Below, one piece after another: positions 6,902-15,272 of a DNA stretch of 25,916 nucleotides; within the stretch, counting starts at the first letter, position 1, and each line of letters begins with the position of its first letter. The DNA lies in the NCBI GenBank assembly GCA_051878085.1, contig JBJEJN010000002.1, positions 1-25,916 on the forward strand. Reading direction: 5' to 3'. Position numbers and translations under genes: made by a program. The notes under the pieces are model-generated. The model was not told where the DNA came from and did not search any database. It worked only from the letters and a program-made list of their open reading frames with translations. The stretch is from SFTH01 sp051878085. Its GTDB lineage: Bacteria; Bacillota; Clostridia; Christensenellales; Aristaeellaceae.

Positions 6902-9900
6902 TTAAGCGTAGGGGTTCGCGTAGACCTCGCCGTTCGCGTTGAACAGCAGGGCCAGGGTGTCGGTCTCGATCACCGGATCCATGGGATCGCAGGGGATCAG
7001 GTCGATGCCGTTCTCCATGCACACCGTCTGGAAATCGACGATGGCCTGCACGGTGGCTTCGTCCAGTACGCCCTCATAATAGCCGTTCTTGGCGAGCCAC
7101 TTCCACTCGACCAGGCGCTGCTGGAGAACCACGATGCCTTCAAAGTCGAAGTCCGGCGTGATGGCCGTGCTCCATGCGCTGGGATCATCGGTGGGATAGT
7201 CCGCAGCCGGCTCCTCGGGTTCAGTGTCCTCGGGTTCAGGTTCAGGCACGGGGTCGGTGTACTCGGGCACGGGGTCGGTATACTCGGGCACGGGGTCGGT
7301 GTACTCGGGCACGGGGTCGGTATACTCGGGCACGGGGTCGGTATACTCGGGCACGGGGTCGGTGGACTCAGGCTCGGGGTCCGTGGACTCCGGTTCGACG
7401 GCCTCGGGTTCCGCAGCGGGTGCGGGGACGTAGCTGAAGTACAGCGTGGCGCTCTCGGTGACACTGTCGTCCGCAGCCGCATAGGCGGTCACGTTCAGGC
7501 TGTAGATCATGCCTGCGGTCAGGTAGTCGGAGCTGATGGACGCGCCGGTGGAGCTGAGGTTCTGATCCACCATCACGTTGCCGTTGGCGTCCAGCACGCG
7601 CACGTTGTAGCCGGCGATGTCGCCGTTCGACAGCCAGCTGAGCTGGATCGTGCCGTCGCCGACCTGATAGACCGGGGCGGTGAAGCCGCCGACGTCCATG
7701 TCGCTGCTGCCCTGGTTGGGCTGGATGTCCAGCACGGGCGCGCCGATGGTCACCGGCTCAGGCTCGGTCGTAGCTTCGGGCTCAGGTTCGGTCGTGGGCT
7801 CAGGCTCGGTCGTGGACTCAGGCTCGGTTGTGGATTCAGGCTCGGACTCGGCTTCCGGCTCGCTGACCGGCGCAGGTTCGCTTGCGGGGCGGGCGAAGTA
7901 GAGGGTGGCGGTGGCGGTCACGCTCTCGTCGGCGGACGCATGGGCGGTCACCGTCAGGCTGTAGATCTCGTCGGGGGTGAGGTAGCTGGAATCGATGCTT
8001 GCACCCGCGCCGCTCATCATGGGCTGGTTGACCATCGCCTGTCCGGCGGTGTTGAGAATCGTCACGTCGTAGCCGGAGATCTCGCCCTCGGCGGACCAGG
8101 TCAACTGCAGCGTGCCCTCGCCGACCAGCAGCAGGTTCACCGTCTGTTCATTGCCGTCGGCATCGGTGATCTGCGCCTCGACGGAGCCGGTGTTGGGCTG
8201 GATGTCCAGCACGGGCGCGCCGATGGTGATCTCGGGCGCAGGTTCCTCGGTGGGTTCCTCGATGGGCTCCTCGGTGATCACAGGTTCCTCGGTGACCTCG
8301 GGAGCGGGGGTCTCGGTGGGCGCCTCCGTCACTTCGACGGTGGGCTCGGTGGTGGTTCCGTCCGGGGACTCCGGAACGGTGGGCTCCATGGTCGGCTCGG
8401 GAGTGGCCTCGGCTTCGGTCTTGAGGGCGAAGTCGATGCTCTCCACGGTGGCGTCGTCCACGGTGCCGTTGGTGGGGATCGCGTAGACCGTCAGGGTGTA
8501 GACCATGTCGGTGGACAGGGCGGCCGCATTGATCTGCAGGCTCAGGGTGTCGTCGATGGCGTTGCTGCCGTCGAGGGAGTTGCCGTCCGCGTCGGTGAGC
8601 AGGTAGTTGTAGCCCGCGACGCTGCCGTCGGCGCTCCACTTGAAGGACAGGGTGTCGCCGGGGATGTAGTACACGCCGTTCTCGCGGACGATGTTCTCGC
8701 CCTCGGGGGTGACGATCAGCTTGCCGATCACGCCGATCTCGCCGGGATCCGGCTCAGGCTCCTCCATCACGCGCACGAAGCGCAGGATGCTGTTGGTCGC
8801 AGTGTCGTCGGCGGTGTCGAAGGGATGGGCCGTGACGGACACGGTGTAGGTGCGCGCCGGATCCAGGCTGGTCAGCGGGATGCTGGCGATGGTCAGATCC
8901 AGACCGAAGTTGTACAGGTACTCGTTGCCGCGATCGTCCGTGATGGAGACCTCGTAGCTGGCCACGTCGCCCTCGGCGAACCAGGACACGGTCACGCCGC
9001 CGTCGGTTGTGACGCTGTCGGCGATGTAGAAGATGCCGTCAGAATACTTGGAGTAGGCGCTCAGCTCGATGACCGGGACGCCGACCTTCTCCGGCTCGTA
9101 GTATTCCGGCGCGTCGGGATCGTACAGGGCGCGCAGGGTGGCGGGGTCGGCCACGCCGGTGACAGGCAGGCCCACGGCCAGCTGGAACTTCTTGACGGAG
9201 GTCTGGGTTGCCTTGTCGAAGTAGCCGTCGGTGCGGCCATCGTGGTAGCCCAGCTTGGTCAGGCGCAGCTGCATATCCCGCACGCGGTCGTTGTCGTCGC
9301 CGCGGCGCAGGGTGATGTAGCCGCTGTACTCCGGGGCGGTGCGGGCGAAGAGCTCCTTCTGCACGGCCACGGTGGCGATGCCGGTCTGCTTGAGACCCAC
9401 CTCCTGCTGGAAGCGCTTCACGGCGGCGACGGTGGCAGAGTTGTAGCTGCTGCCGACCTCGCCCTCCAGGTAGTACAGCTCCTTCAGGCGCTTGTTCAGC
9501 TCGCGGACGCGGTAGCCGCTGTCGCCGCGCTGCAGGTCGATGTAGGTGGAGCAGGCGGTGGCGGTGTCGGAGTAGAGCTTGCGCAGGGTCTCGGAGTCGG
9601 CGATGCCGGTGCTCTTGAGGCCGTTCTCGGTCTGGAACAGGGCCACGGCCTTCTCGGTGCGGGGGCCGAAGATGCCGTCCGCATCGTCGGCGAGGTAGCC
9701 CAGGTCGCGCAGCCGCTGCTGCATCTCCTGCACGCGCCAGCCGCTGCTGCCACGGCGCAGGGTCTTGTAGGGATCGTAGGGCTCCAGGCCGCCGGCCAGG
9801 ATGGTGCGCTGCAGATCCTCGTCGGCCACGCCGGTCACGGTCAGGCCCAGGTCGGCCTGCAGCAGCTTCACGGCGCGCTCGGTGCGCCAGCCGAAGATGC

Positions 9901-11140
9901 CGTCGATGTAGTAGTTGTAGTAGCCCAGATCATACAGCGGCTGCTGGATGGCGGCGACCGCGTCGCCGCGGCTGCCCCGGCGCAGCGGTGAGTACTGGGG
10001 CGCGGGCTGCAGCAGATCCCACACGGTGCTCTCACCGCTGATGGAGTAGGCGCTCAGCAGGCGCAGGCCAGACGAGGTGTCCGCCACGATCTGGGAGGTG
10101 TAGTCCACGAAGGTGAAGGTGGGCAGGGTGTTTTCGTCCTCCAGCACGCCGTACACGTTCAGCTGGCCGCTGACGGCCTCGATGCGGTAGGCGCTCAGGC
10201 TCAGCCCGTTGCCCAGGGCGTAGCTCGAGAGGGAGGGGAGGGTGGCGAAGCCCACCAGGCGACCGTTCTTCACGTCCACGGAGTAGACCGTGCCGGACGA
10301 GGAGAGCATGAACAGCGAGTTCTGGCTGGCGGTCAGCTGGGCCTCGATGTCCGCGGAGGGCGTGAGGATCACGCTCCACAGGGCGTTGTTAACGTCGTAG
10401 CTCTTCAGGGTCAGGTTGCCGGCGCTGCCGCTGATGTAGTATACGGTGCCGCCGATGACCGCCCAGTCCTGCACGCTGGAGTCCACCTGGGTGGAGAACA
10501 GCGAGCCGTGGGGCTGCACGTACAGGTTGCGGGAGTCGGTGAGGTAGAGGTCGAAGTCCTCAAACGAGGCGATCTCGGACGAAATCTCGCCGGAGAAGCT
10601 GACGAAGCTTGCGCGCACGGCGTCGTAGATGTACGCGCCCGCGCCCTCGACCTGGGTCACGACCACGCCGCTGGAGGTGCGGTAGACGCGCTCCAGATCC
10701 TCTGCGGACTGGAAGGCCACCGCCGAGAAGCGGGTGTCCAGATCCAGCTGCATCAGCTGCTTGCGATTGGCCGAGGAGATGTAATAGACGCTCTCCTCAG
10801 AAAGGCAGGCGGCGAATGCATCGTCGGTGACGATGGTTTCCGCATTGTCGTCCAGGTTCAGGCTGATGAGCCGGGTTCCGGGGATGCCGGACGCGGTGTT
10901 CTCCTTTGCGAGGAACAGAATGCGGTAGGAATCGATGGTCAGCACACTGGCCGCCGGGGTGGTGTTCACCGGCGTGTTCAGGCCAGATATGTAGATGCTG
11001 CCGTTCCCATCCAGGAACGCGGCCAGCTCGCCATTGCGCGCAACCATGCCGCCCTGACCGCTGGTCTCGGTGGCATAGGCAGGGGCGCAAATGAGAATCA
11101 GAGCCAGCACAAGAATGAGCAAAAAGCCATGCTTCTTCAT
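6902..11140 (-). CDS. Large secreted peptidoglycan-binding multidomain protein
   Basis: A 1412-residue exported protein. The start at 11140 (MKKHGFLLILVL) has GGAGGAGG seven bases upstream and begins a signal peptide with probable cleavage after AYA (~23). Residues ~30-380 look like a beta-propeller of short repeated YYIS/LDLD-type strands. Four peptidoglycan-binding modules follow at ~382-447, 457-521, 531-598 and 607-673, each with an LRRGxxGxxVxxMQxRLxxLGY-like start and a VTGVAD- or STGIAD-like end. Then come about four Ig/fibronectin-like modules (~690-790, 800-905, 972-1085, 1130-1235) joined by Pro/Glu/Thr linkers, a DPVPEYT repeat, and a fifth peptidoglycan-binding-like module at the C-terminus (~1330-1412). 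I see no sortase motif or SLH domain, so retention would be by glycan binding. No catalytic domain is recognisable. It is probably a wall-associated scaffold or sensor; the function is otherwise unknown. Confidence 0.9.
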   Translation of the reverse strand: MKKHGFLLILVLALILICAPAYATETSGQGGMVARNGELAAFLDGNGSIYISGLNTPVNTTPAASVLTIDSYRILFLAKENTASGIPGTRLISLNLDDNAETIVTDDAFAACLSEESVYYISSANRKQLMQLDLDTRFSAVAFQSAEDLERVYRTSSGVVVTQVEGAGAYIYDAVRASFVSFSGEISSEIASFEDFDLYLTDSRNLYVQPHGSLFSTQVDSSVQDWAVIGGTVYYISGSAGNLTLKSYDVNNALWSVILTPSADIEAQLTASQNSLFMLSSSGTVYSVDVKNGRLVGFATLPSLSSYALGNGLSLSAYRIEAVSGQLNVYGVLEDENTLPTFTFVDYTSQIVADTSSGLRLLSAYSISGESTVWDLLQPAPQYSPLRRGSRGDAVAAIQQPLYDLGYYNYYIDGIFGWRTERAVKLLQADLGLTVTGVADEDLQRTILAGGLEPYDPYKTLRRGSSGWRVQEMQQRLRDLGYLADDADGIFGPRTEKAVALFQTENGLKSTGIADSETLRKLYSDTATACSTYIDLQRGDSGYRVRELNKRLKELYYLEGEVGSSYNSATVAAVKRFQQEVGLKQTGIATVAVQKELFARTAPEYSGYITLRRGDDNDRVRDMQLRLTKLGYHDGRTDGYFDKATQTSVKKFQLAVGLPVTGVADPATLRALYDPDAPEYYEPEKVGVPVIELSAYSKYSDGIFYIADSVTTDGGVTVSWFAEGDVASYEVSITDDRGNEYLYNFGLDLTIASIPLTSLDPARTYTVSVTAHPFDTADDTATNSILRFVRVMEEPEPDPGEIGVIGKLIVTPEGENIVRENGVYYIPGDTLSFKWSADGSVAGYNYLLTDADGNSLDGSNAIDDTLSLQINAAALSTDMVYTLTVYAIPTNGTVDDATVESIDFALKTEAEATPEPTMEPTVPESPDGTTTEPTVEVTEAPTETPAPEVTEEPVITEEPIEEPTEEPAPEITIGAPVLDIQPNTGSVEAQITDADGNEQTVNLLLVGEGTLQLTWSAEGEISGYDVTILNTAGQAMVNQPMMSGAGASIDSSYLTPDEIYSLTVTAHASADESVTATATLYFARPASEPAPVSEPEAESEPESTTEPESTTEPEPTTEPEPEATTEPEPVTIGAPVLDIQPNQGSSDMDVGGFTAPVYQVGDGTIQLSWLSNGDIAGYNVRVLDANGNVMVDQNLSSTGASISSDYLTAGMIYSLNVTAYAAADDSVTESATLYFSYVPAPAAEPEAVEPESTDPEPESTDPVPEYTDPVPEYTDPVPEYTDPVPEYTDPVPEYTDPVPEPEPEDTEPEEPAADYPTDDPSAWSTAITPDFDFEGIVVLQQRLVEWKWLAKNGYYEGVLDEATVQAIVDFQTVCMENGIDLIPCDPMDPVIETDTLALLFNANGEVYANPYA
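7245..7391 (-). repeat. 21-bp coding tandem repeat (YTDPVPE units)
   Basis: Seven head-to-tail units of 21 bp lie inside the large wall-protein gene. Five (7245-7349) are identical apart from one silent G/A position, and two (7350-7391) are diverged. On the coding strand each unit encodes the heptapeptide YTDPVPE, with STDPVPE and STDPEPE in the diverged copies. The unit length keeps frame, so gain or loss of copies would only lengthen or shorten a Pro-rich stalk before the last binding module. Confidence 0.93.
7716..7750 (-). repeat. 35-bp direct repeat, copy 1 (Ig-like module boundary)
   Basis: This stretch is identical base for base to 8193-8227. It encodes the junction TIGAPVLDIQPN at the start of the fourth Ig-like module of the wall protein. 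The flanking modules are also similar at the protein level, which points to a recent intragenic duplication of one linker-plus-module unit. Confidence 0.85.
8193..8227 (-). repeat. 35-bp direct repeat, copy 2 (Ig-like module boundary)
   Basis: Second copy of the 35-bp repeat, 477 bp from the first in the same orientation, at the start of the third Ig-like module. Recombination between the two copies would delete exactly one module in frame (477 = 159 codons). Confidence 0.85.
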
Positions 11141-11303
11141 TTGGTATCCTCCTCCATTTGAAGCGTTGTGCTTATTTGACGCAAAAACTTGGATTTGGTT
11201 TCCCTTTCCCGCGCATTTTTTGCTGTAAAATTTTTCCGAAACATAATTTGGCTTAAAGGCATGCGCAATGAAGGAAACTGCCTCCATTCTGTCGAATAAG
11301 TCA

Positions 11304-11312
11304 ATTATACCA
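11304..11312 (-). promoter_or_regulatory. Extended -10 promoter for the large wall protein
   Basis: On the minus strand TGG is followed by a perfect TATAAT (-10 box at 11309-11304), giving an extended -10 element (TGnTATAAT). The matching -35 position reads TGGTTT and is weak. The transcript would carry an untranslated leader of about 155 bases before the ATG at 11140. I found no recognisable riboswitch in that leader. In the whole 11141-11355 gap I found no convincing promoter for the plus-strand gene. Confidence 0.6.
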
Positions 11313-11355
11313 CAGAATTGGTGGAAAAACCATAGGGACAGGGAGGAACAGAAGA

Positions 11356-12744
11356 ATGATGAAGAAAATTCTGGCGGTGCTGCTGGCCATGCTGATGCTG
11401 ATTTCGGCGTGTGCCATGGCGGAGGAAGCCTCGGGCGGTCAGCTGATCGTCCGCGACGTGGTGATCGACATGGGCGAAGGAGGGACGCTGGATCTCAGCG
11501 GCGTGGATCTCACGCTGGCGCTGGCGGGCGATGAGGCGCAGACTGCGCTGCGCCTGGCGCTGGATGCGGCCGGTGCGAGCGTGCTGAACGTCATCGCGGC
11601 GTTCGATGAGGAGCAGCTGACCCTGCGCGCCGACGGAATCTCGGATGTGTACGCCCTCAGCTACGAGGACCTGATTGCCCTGATCGAGGAGGCTGCCGGC
11701 GAAGTCGGCCTTGCGGAGGCCCTCCAGAGCGGTATCGGTGCGGGCTTTGCAGCCGGCACGGGAGAGATGCCCGAGGAGCTTGTCACGCTGATCGACCATG
11801 CTGCGGAGATTTTGCCCAATGTGGTCACCGAAGCGGGCACGGAGGACATCGACGGCGTGGAGTACGAGGTCCTGAACATCGACATCGACGAGGATCGGAT
11901 GGCGCTGCTGCTGGACGACCTGATTGCCTTCCTGGACGCCTATGCGCAGGATGGTCTGGAGGGCAGCGGCTATGACAGCTACCGCCAGATGTTCGACGAG
12001 GCGGATCTGCGCTTGAGCGTGGACGGCGAGGTGCGCGGTTCCGAGGAGGAGATCATCGCGTCCATCAATGTCAATGCCTTCGTGGCGGGCGCGACCGAGC
12101 CGGAGACGCTGAATATCTATGTGGATCTGACCGAGGATTTCGAGTACGAAACTGTGGAAGTCTACGTGGTTCTCTCCGGAGTTGACGGCGAGGAAGAGGA
12201 GGAGCTCATTTCGTTCCTTGCAACCTACACCGGGGCGGACGGCGAATTCAGCGAGTTTGATCTGGGAATCTACGGGCCGGATAGCAACGAAGCGATCTTC
12301 TATATGAACGTCTGCGCGCCGGCTGCCCAGGACGAAGGCCTGTGGGAGTTCTACCTGAGCGTTGAGGACGGTAGCGAGTCTGTGAACTTCTACCTAGACT
12401 TCGGCAGCGTTAATGGCCAGGATGAGGTCTATGCGCATCTGACCGCTGACGAGCAGACCCTCTACATCGATTACGAGGGTGCAGACGGCGTGGGCACGCT
12501 CAGCATCGGCGTGATGGACGGCGACGAGAGCGTGGGCGGCATCTCCGCGACCGTTGAGGTCGCCGAAGACGACGGCGCATGGCTGCCGGACGTCGCGGAC
12601 ACCACGGTGGACATGCTGACCGTCGACGATGCGCAGCTGGAGAAGCTGTCTATGGAAGGCATGAGCCTGCTGATGAACGCCCTGTCCGGCCTGGCACAGG
12701 CCAACGAAACCCTGGGAGCGCTGATCGGCAGCATGATGGGCTGA
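11356..12744 (+). CDS. Highly acidic secreted protein of unknown function
   Basis: A 462-residue protein I do not recognise. The start ATG at 11356 (a second ATG follows at 11359) has GGGAGG at 11341-11346. The N-terminus MMKKILAVLLAMLMLISAC is a signal peptide. ISAC (16-19) would fit a lipobox, giving a lipoprotein, while ACAMA|EE would fit ordinary signal-peptidase cleavage; I cannot decide. The mature part is extremely rich in Asp and Glu, with few Lys or Arg. Its latter half alternates short beta-like strands such as LNIYVDL, VEVYVVL, FYLSVED and VNFYLDF, suggesting a beta-rich fold. The middle (~100-200) is more helical. It is divergent from the large wall protein and ends in a strong terminator. 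A surface or periplasm-like role is inferred only from the export signal. Confidence 0.82.
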   Translation: MMKKILAVLLAMLMLISACAMAEEASGGQLIVRDVVIDMGEGGTLDLSGVDLTLALAGDEAQTALRLALDAAGASVLNVIAAFDEEQLTLRADGISDVYALSYEDLIALIEEAAGEVGLAEALQSGIGAGFAAGTGEMPEELVTLIDHAAEILPNVVTEAGTEDIDGVEYEVLNIDIDEDRMALLLDDLIAFLDAYAQDGLEGSGYDSYRQMFDEADLRLSVDGEVRGSEEEIIASINVNAFVAGATEPETLNIYVDLTEDFEYETVEVYVVLSGVDGEEEEELISFLATYTGADGEFSEFDLGIYGPDSNEAIFYMNVCAPAAQDEGLWEFYLSVEDGSESVNFYLDFGSVNGQDEVYAHLTADEQTLYIDYEGADGVGTLSIGVMDGDESVGGISATVEVAEDDGAWLPDVADTTVDMLTVDDAQLEKLSMEGMSLLMNALSGLAQANETLGALIGSMMG

Positions 12745-12766
12745 TGATCTGAACCACGAAACAATG

Positions 12767-12802
12767 GGCCGCCGCCCGCAGAGATGCGGGCGGCGGCCTT
12801 TT
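12767..12802 (+). terminator. Intrinsic terminator after the acidic secreted protein
   Basis: A perfect 14-bp GC-rich stem (12767-12780 with 12785-12798) closes a GAGA tetraloop and is followed by TTTT (12799-12802), starting 22 bases after the stop. It lies between convergent genes and may also end the LCP transcript, though the minus-strand trailer CATTGTTTCG has few T. Confidence 0.88.
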
Positions 12803-12862
12803 CCATAGCTTTTCAGGCGTGTGGGAGAACCGGCATGGGCCGCATCCCGCACGTGTCCGTGC

Positions 12863-13870
12863 TTATTCCCCGTAGAGGAAGTTGTGCATGGCGATGATGT
12901 TGCCCTGGGGATCGGTGATGTGGAGGGCGGATTGGTCGTCGTAGATGTATTCGTCCTTCGGCATGCGCTCGGTCTCGATCTTGCCCGCCACCAGCGCCTT
13001 TTCGCCAATGGAGATCAGCTCCGCCAGGGAGAGGTTGGTCTGAACGGAATCCCGGTAGACCTGGTACAGCCGCGCGTACATCAGCGGGTTCATGGCGCTG
13101 CCCTTCACCTGCTCCAGTACGGCGGAGAGCACGCGGCGCTGACGCTGCGTGCGCTTGTAGTCGGTGTCGATCAGGCGGATGCGGCTGTAGCCGGTGGCAA
13201 ACAGGCCGTTCAGGTGCAGCGTGCCGCCCTGGGTGTAGGGCTGGGAGTTGATGTAGTGGCCGTACTTCTCCGGGTTCACGGCGTTGATCTTCTTGAAGGT
13301 GTCGTAGGCGTACTTGTTCAGGTGCTCCAGCTCGCGCTCCTCCACCTCCACGTCCACGCCGCCGATGGCGTCCACCAGATCCACCATGGTGCTGAAGTCC
13401 ACGACGATGTAGTTCGTGATGTTCAGCTTGAAGGTCTCGTTGACTACGCGCATGGCCATCTCCGCGCCGCCGTAGGAGTAGGCGGAGTTCAGCTTGTGCT
13501 CGCCGTAGCCGGGGATCTCCACCAGCGTGTCGCGCAGCACGGACACCAGTCGCACCGAATTGTAGCCCACGGAGGCGATCATCATGGCGTCGCTGCGCTG
13601 CTGGCCGTCCTCCAGGAAGTCCACGCCCAGCAGCAGGACGTTCACCCGGTCGCTTGGCAGGCCGTCGGTGAGGGAGAGCTCGGCATTTCCCGGCTCGATG
13701 TTCATGAAGGACGGCGGAATCGCGTAGAGCACGACAGCCGCCAGCACGGCAGCCACCAGCACGAGCGCGAGTAGCTTCAGCAGCGTGCGCAGCAGCCAGC
13801 CGGTGCAGCCTCCGCCGCGCTCCCGGCGCTTTTTTCCGCCGCGCTTTCCTCTGTAAGTGTCGTAGTACAT
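12863..13870 (-). CDS. LCP (LytR-CpsA-Psr) family cell-wall polymer ligase
   Basis: A 335-residue membrane-anchored enzyme. LCP proteins transfer undecaprenyl-pyrophosphate-linked glycopolymers (teichoic acids, capsule) onto peptidoglycan outside the cell. A basic cytoplasmic head (GKRGGKKRRERGG) precedes one membrane helix (~25-50), giving N-in/C-out topology. The LCP domain shows VLLLGVD (~78-84), QQRSDAMMI with the conserved Arg-Ser-Asp (~92-94), VLRDT (~112-115), KLNSAY (~126-131), GGVDVEV (~170) and the Arg-rich YSRIR...TQRQRR segment (~228-246), all matching family positions. The start at 13870 follows a weak GGTGA-type site. It is monocistronic, divergent from eno and convergent with the acidic secreted protein gene. 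Which polymer it attaches is unknown. Confidence 0.93.
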   Translation of the reverse strand: MYYDTYRGKRGGKKRRERGGGCTGWLLRTLLKLLALVLVAAVLAAVVLYAIPPSFMNIEPGNAELSLTDGLPSDRVNVLLLGVDFLEDGQQRSDAMMIASVGYNSVRLVSVLRDTLVEIPGYGEHKLNSAYSYGGAEMAMRVVNETFKLNITNYIVVDFSTMVDLVDAIGGVDVEVEERELEHLNKYAYDTFKKINAVNPEKYGHYINSQPYTQGGTLHLNGLFATGYSRIRLIDTDYKRTQRQRRVLSAVLEQVKGSAMNPLMYARLYQVYRDSVQTNLSLAELISIGEKALVAGKIETERMPKDEYIYDDQSALHITDPQGNIIAMHNFLYGE

Positions 13871-13912
13871 CGTTCACCATCCGCTCGGTCAGATTTGCGC
13901 TTGAATGCTACC

Positions 13913-13918
13913 AGTATA
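13913..13918 (-). promoter_or_regulatory. Candidate -10 box for the LCP gene
   Basis: The minus strand reads TATACT here, 43 bases before the LCP start, but the -35 position is not recognisable. The same bases on the plus strand read TATAGC and could serve the divergent enolase gene. The rest of the 120-base gap shows nothing more specific than the eno ribosome-binding site. Confidence 0.3.
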
Positions 13919-13990
13919 GCACAACTTCCTCCGGAAAGGAACGGATAAAACGCCGGAAACGGAAAAGAATAGCTCCGGAGGTGTTGAAAA

Positions 13991-15226
13991 ATGAAGATCA
14001 GGGATCTGCGGGCGCGCCGCATCCTGGATTCCCGGGGAATTCCCACCGTGGAGGTGCGCGCGCTGCTGGAGGACGGCAGCATCGGCGTGGGCAGCGCGCC
14101 CTCGGGCGCGTCCACCGGCAGTCACGAGGCCCATGAGCTGCGCGACGGCGGCGACGCATATCAGGGCAGAGACGTGCGCAAGGCCATCGAGGGCGTGAAC
14201 GGAACGCTGCGGGACGGTCTCGTGGGCATGGACGCGGACTGTCAGATGCAGGTGGACGCGCGGCTTACAGAGCTGGACGGCAGCGAGAATAAGGAAAAGC
14301 TGGGCGGAAACGCGCTGATCGCCACCTCCTGGGCGGTGGCGGACGCGGCGGCGCGGTCGGCGGAGCTGCCGCTGTACCGCTGGATCGGCGGCGTGCAGGC
14401 CATGGAGCTGCCCTGCCCGATGATGAACGTCATCAACGGCGGGCGGCATGCGGACAACAACCTGGAGATTCAGGAGTTCATGTTCGTGCCCGTGGGTGCG
14501 GACAGCTTCCGCGAGGCCCTGCGCATGGGCGCGGAGTGCTACCAGGCGCTGAAAAAGCTGCTCAGCGAGGCGGGGCTGTCCACCGCCGTGGGCGACGAGG
14601 GTGGCTTCGCGCCGAACCTGGGCCGGGACGAGGAGGCGCTGGAGTGGATGCTGCGCGCCATCGAGAAGGCGGGTTGGAAGGCCGGGGAGGACGTGTGCCT
14701 GGCGATGGATGCGGCGGCCTCGGAGTGGATCGCGGAGGAGGGCTACCTTCAGCCCAAGTCCGGCCGACGCTTCCAGCGGGGCGAGCTGATCGAGTATTTC
14801 AGCGCGCTGTGCGGGCGCTTTCCGCTGGTGTCCATCGAGGATCCCCTGGGCGAGGAGGACTTCGAGGGCTTCCGGGAGATCACGAACGCGTTGGGCGACG
14901 AGGTGATGATCGTGGGCGACGACCTGTTCACCACCAACGCCAAGCGCCTGTACCACGGCGTGGCGCTGGGTGCAGCCAACGCCATCCTCATCAAGCCCAA
15001 CCAGATCGGCACCCTGACGGAGACGCTGGACGCCATCCAGATTGCCCGGAAGAACGCCTACAGCGTGATCATCTCCCACCGCAGCGGCGAGACGGAGTCC
15101 AGCGCCATCGCGGATCTGGCGGTGGGCGTGAACGCGGAGTTCATCAAGGCCGGTGCGCCCGCCCGCAGCGAGCGCCTGGCGAAGTACAACCGCCTGCTGG
15201 CCATCGAGGAGGAGCTGTACAGATGA
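13991..15226 (+). CDS. eno: Enolase (phosphopyruvate hydratase)
   Basis: Converts 2-phosphoglycerate to phosphoenolpyruvate in glycolysis with Mg2+. At 411 residues it is about 20 shorter than most bacterial enolases. All key residues are visible: the SGAST loop (~38-42), His153 in GGRHADNN, Glu162 in IQEF, Glu203 in GDEGGF, metal ligands Asp240 (AMDAAASEW), Glu283 (SIEDPL) and Asp310 (VGDDLF), the catalytic Lys335 in ILIKPNQIGT, SHRSGET (~362-368) and Lys386 in FIKAGAPARSER. Several normally invariant-looking stretches are altered, for example LGGNALIATSWAVADAAA, SIEDPLGEEDFEG and SGETESSAIADL. The start is fixed by GGAGGTG at 13976-13982. It stands alone, not beside gapA, pgk, tpi or gpm. 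It could be a second, diverged enolase, which cannot be judged without the genome. Confidence 0.93.
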   Translation: MKIRDLRARRILDSRGIPTVEVRALLEDGSIGVGSAPSGASTGSHEAHELRDGGDAYQGRDVRKAIEGVNGTLRDGLVGMDADCQMQVDARLTELDGSENKEKLGGNALIATSWAVADAAARSAELPLYRWIGGVQAMELPCPMMNVINGGRHADNNLEIQEFMFVPVGADSFREALRMGAECYQALKKLLSEAGLSTAVGDEGGFAPNLGRDEEALEWMLRAIEKAGWKAGEDVCLAMDAAASEWIAEEGYLQPKSGRRFQRGELIEYFSALCGRFPLVSIEDPLGEEDFEGFREITNALGDEVMIVGDDLFTTNAKRLYHGVALGAANAILIKPNQIGTLTETLDAIQIARKNAYSVIISHRSGETESSAIADLAVGVNAEFIKAGAPARSERLAKYNRLLAIEEELYR

Positions 15227-15255
15227 AAAATGGGAGAACCAGCCGTGGTTCTCCC
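15226..15255 (-). terminator. Terminator between eno and the CAP-domain gene
   Basis: GGGAGAACCA (15232-15241) pairs perfectly with TGGTTCTCCC (15246-15255) around a GCCG loop. On the minus strand the stem is followed by A and then five T (15230-15226), a good terminator for the CAP-domain gene that stops at 15273. On the plus strand the trailer is GAAATTT, so it may also slow or end eno transcription. Confidence 0.8.
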
Positions 15256-15272
15256 GAAATTTACATATTATA

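Noticed and set aside
6827..9991. A 1054-codon open frame on the plus strand, opposite the wall-protein gene, with Gly/Val/His-rich content
   Set aside because: It is the antisense shadow of a GC-rich, repeat-containing gene. The composition is not protein-like, there is no ribosome-binding site, and the minus frame has clear domains and a signal peptide.
12849..12866. A small inverted repeat (GCACG/CGTGC) at the LCP stop codon as a terminator
   Set aside because: The stem is only five base pairs with no following T run; the strong hairpin at 12767-12798 is the better candidate.
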